From assembly GCA_030045935.1 (NCBI GenBank), contig JASIEN010000313.1, positions 1-6,559 on the forward strand: a stretch of DNA of 6,559 bases, read 5' to 3'. This document shows, one piece after another, positions 5,386 through 6,559 of this stretch. A model generated the notes under the pieces. It saw nothing but the letters and a program-made list of their open reading frames with translations, was not told where the DNA came from and made no database searches. This DNA comes from Candidatus Sulfotelmatobacter sp. (GTDB taxonomy: Bacteria > Acidobacteriota > Terriglobia > Terriglobales > Acidobacteriaceae). Each line of letters opens with the position of its first letter. Position 1 is the first letter of the stretch. The position numbers and the translations under genes are program-made.

Positions 5386-6153
5386 ATGAGAACGCAGAAT
5401 ATGAGAACATTCCGTCGGGGCTTTTTGTATCTTTGTCTTGGCCTTATTTCACTGATGCCCATTAGTCGAAAATTCAGCCGGTGGCCGGCTGTATTGGTGT
5501 GGCTTATCGCGAACACCAGCGCCGGCTTGCCTTGGCTCGCGCGCGCGCAGCAAACTGATTCCAAGCCAGTCGTGGTTCAGCCGGGAGCGCCGGGCGAGCC
5601 TACCAAGAAACTGCCTTCGTCGACAAAAGCTGTTCTGCTGCCGGCATCGCGCGCGGACGTGGAATTCATGCAGGGCATGATCATGCACCATGCGCAAGCG
5701 GTTGAAATGACGGCGATGATTCCTTCTCACACGCCGAATAAAGACCTGCACACTTTAGGAGCACGCATCAGCCGTTCGCAATCCGACGAAATCAGATTTA
5801 TGAAACGATGGCTGGCGGCGCGCGGGCAGTCCATCCCGGAACCCATGCCCGACATGCCGGGCATGGACATGCCACACGATACGATGAAGCTTATGCCCGG
5901 CATGTTGACGCCCGAGCAGATGGAAGCGCTGCGCAAGGCGCGGGGGCCCCAGTTCGACCACTTATTTTTGGTGGGTATGATTCAGCATCATGACGGCGCG
6001 TTGACCATGGTGAAAGACCTTTTCAACACCGCGGGCGCGGGGCAGGACGCGGAGATATTCAACTTCGCAACCGATGCCGACAATACGCAGCGGGCCGAGA
6101 TCAAAATCATGCAGACCATGCTGGAGCGGGAGACGAACGTCAGTTCGAAATAG
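5386..6153 (+). CDS. Secreted DUF305 protein with two HH motifs and a Met-rich linker
   Basis: DUF305 proteins are four-helix, ferritin-like envelope proteins; one cyanobacterial member, CopM, binds copper. The 255-residue product has both halves of the duplicated domain. Half 1 carries DVEFMQGMIMHHAQAVEM (91-108) and half 2 carries FDHLFLVGMIQHHDGALTM (190-208), each with the paired His and flanking Met typical of the family. The linker between them has seven Met within residues 154-173 (MPDMPGMDMPHDTMKLMPGM), a composition suited to soft metals such as Cu(I). A hydrophobic stretch ends in LARAQQ at 51-56, a likely signal peptidase site after A54. There are two hydrophobic segments (12-25 and 33-51), so the true start may be the ATG at 5401 or the one at 5455; the latter would give an ordinary single signal peptide. 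None of the three has a clear ribosome binding site. The next gene follows after 41 bp, so the two are probably co-transcribed. Confidence 0.92.
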   Translation: MRTQNMRTFRRGFLYLCLGLISLMPISRKFSRWPAVLVWLIANTSAGLPWLARAQQTDSKPVVVQPGAPGEPTKKLPSSTKAVLLPASRADVEFMQGMIMHHAQAVEMTAMIPSHTPNKDLHTLGARISRSQSDEIRFMKRWLAARGQSIPEPMPDMPGMDMPHDTMKLMPGMLTPEQMEALRKARGPQFDHLFLVGMIQHHDGALTMVKDLFNTAGAGQDAEIFNFATDADNTQRAEIKIMQTMLERETNVSSK

Positions 6154-6185
6154 AATCACATACAGTTCAAAGAGAGAAGAGAAAC

Positions 6186-6190
6186 GGAGA
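6186..6190 (+). promoter_or_regulatory. Ribosome binding site GGAGA fixing the start at 6195
   Basis: GGAGA in a purine-rich leader (AGAGAGAAGAGAAACGGAGA) ends 4 nt before the ATG at 6195. It is the best Shine-Dalgarno match in front of any start in this window and supports the choice of that ATG. Confidence 0.7.
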
Positions 6191-6194
6191 AACG

Positions 6195-6559
6195 ATGAAC
6201 CGAGTGTCCAATGTTGTCTTCTGGGGTGTAATAGCCGCGCTGATTTGCGTGCTTCCAGCGAACCGGACCCAAGCGCAATCCGAACAACCTGCAGCTTCCT
6301 CACAAGGGCAGGTGCCGAACGCAACCGCGCCTTCCGGCACAGATGGGGACAAAGAGAAGGGGAAAGAAAAAGAGGCTGCAAAGGATGGAGGCGACGAAAA
6401 TCCGTTCGCTCCCGAGCCCGCGCCTGCTTTGCCGCCGGGCATGACCGGATCGGACGCGAGCGATCCGCGCGCCAAACTTTCACCCGGGCTTTACGACGCA
6501 AGCGAAGCGGCCGAAGGCATGAAGCATCTTGAGCTGGTAAGGAAGCCGGATGCGTTTCA
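6195..6559 (+). CDS. Exported protein, N-terminal part, probably LVIVD-repeat type (3' end outside the window)
   Basis: An open frame of 121 complete codons runs to the window edge. Residues 1-27 form a signal peptide: MNRVSN, a hydrophobic core VVFWGVIAALICVL, then a likely cleavage after TQA. A low-complexity, charged and proline-rich stretch follows (about 28-83, with KEKGKEKEAAKDGGDE), which looks disordered. The more conserved-looking part begins at about 84 with SDASDPRAKLSPGLYDASEA and continues GMKHLELVRKPDAF. That block resembles what I remember of the beginning of acidobacterial LVIVD-repeat proteins, which form a beta-propeller-like repeat domain outside the cytoplasm; the repeats themselves would lie past the end of the window, so this call is tentative. 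It follows the DUF305 gene by 41 bp, and a shared envelope role is inferred from that alone. Confidence 0.72.
   Translation, partial: MNRVSNVVFWGVIAALICVLPANRTQAQSEQPAASSQGQVPNATAPSGTDGDKEKGKEKEAAKDGGDENPFAPEPAPALPPGMTGSDASDPRAKLSPGLYDASEAAEGMKHLELVRKPDAF

Noticed and set aside
5843..5866. 9-bp hairpin (CCATGCCCG / CGGGCATGG) in the DUF305 gene
   Set aside because: It arises from repeated Met-Pro and Pro-Gly-Met codons in the Met-rich linker and has no T-run, so it is most likely incidental.
5962..6501. Minus-strand open frame across the DUF305 end and the next gene
   Set aside because: It spans two supported plus-strand genes and their gap, and its translation is Arg-rich without any domain.

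Overview
The window looks like a piece of a GC-rich chromosome from a soil-type bacterium. I favour Acidobacteriota. The evidence is the style of the proteins: the N-terminal block of the adenosine-deaminase-like protein, the amino acid permease with an extra loop between its first two helices, and a DUF305 protein followed by an exported protein of a type I associate with acidobacterial genomes. It is also the abundance of short dispersed repeats. This placement rests on memory of protein families and was not searched.

Layout: 1-5289 is a run of minus-strand genes, read from right to left. It starts with a PcrA/UvrD-type DNA helicase (2536-5289). Next comes a 53-residue, extremely basic small protein (2257-2418), then an APC-family amino acid permease (580-2175 or 2181), then the 5' part of an adenosine deaminase family gene that leaves the window at base 1. 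Gaps of about 80-120 bp separate them, so they are co-oriented neighbours rather than a tightly packed operon. From 5386 rightwards the plus strand carries a secreted DUF305 protein (5386-6153). Forty-one bp later an exported protein begins (6195 onward, cut by the window end), probably of the LVIVD beta-propeller type. The helicase and the DUF305 gene are divergent across about 96 bp.

The four main complete or partial genes are of known kinds: DNA repair and transcription-conflict helicase, amino acid uptake, purine or aminodeoxyfutalosine deamination, and envelope metal-binding or surface functions. They do not form one pathway. The exception to routine is the region 2174-2529. The small Lys/Arg-rich gene is bracketed by two different short-period repeat systems, one of 7 bp and one of 8 bp, and each is arranged as an inverted pair.

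The helicase gene itself carries repeat-like DNA in frame. Its C-terminal linker contains a recognisable dispersed palindromic element and a perfect 9-bp hairpin. An acidic insert of about 95 residues may have similar origins. I see no CRISPR array, tRNA, rRNA, transposase or defence system, and no clear new multi-gene system.
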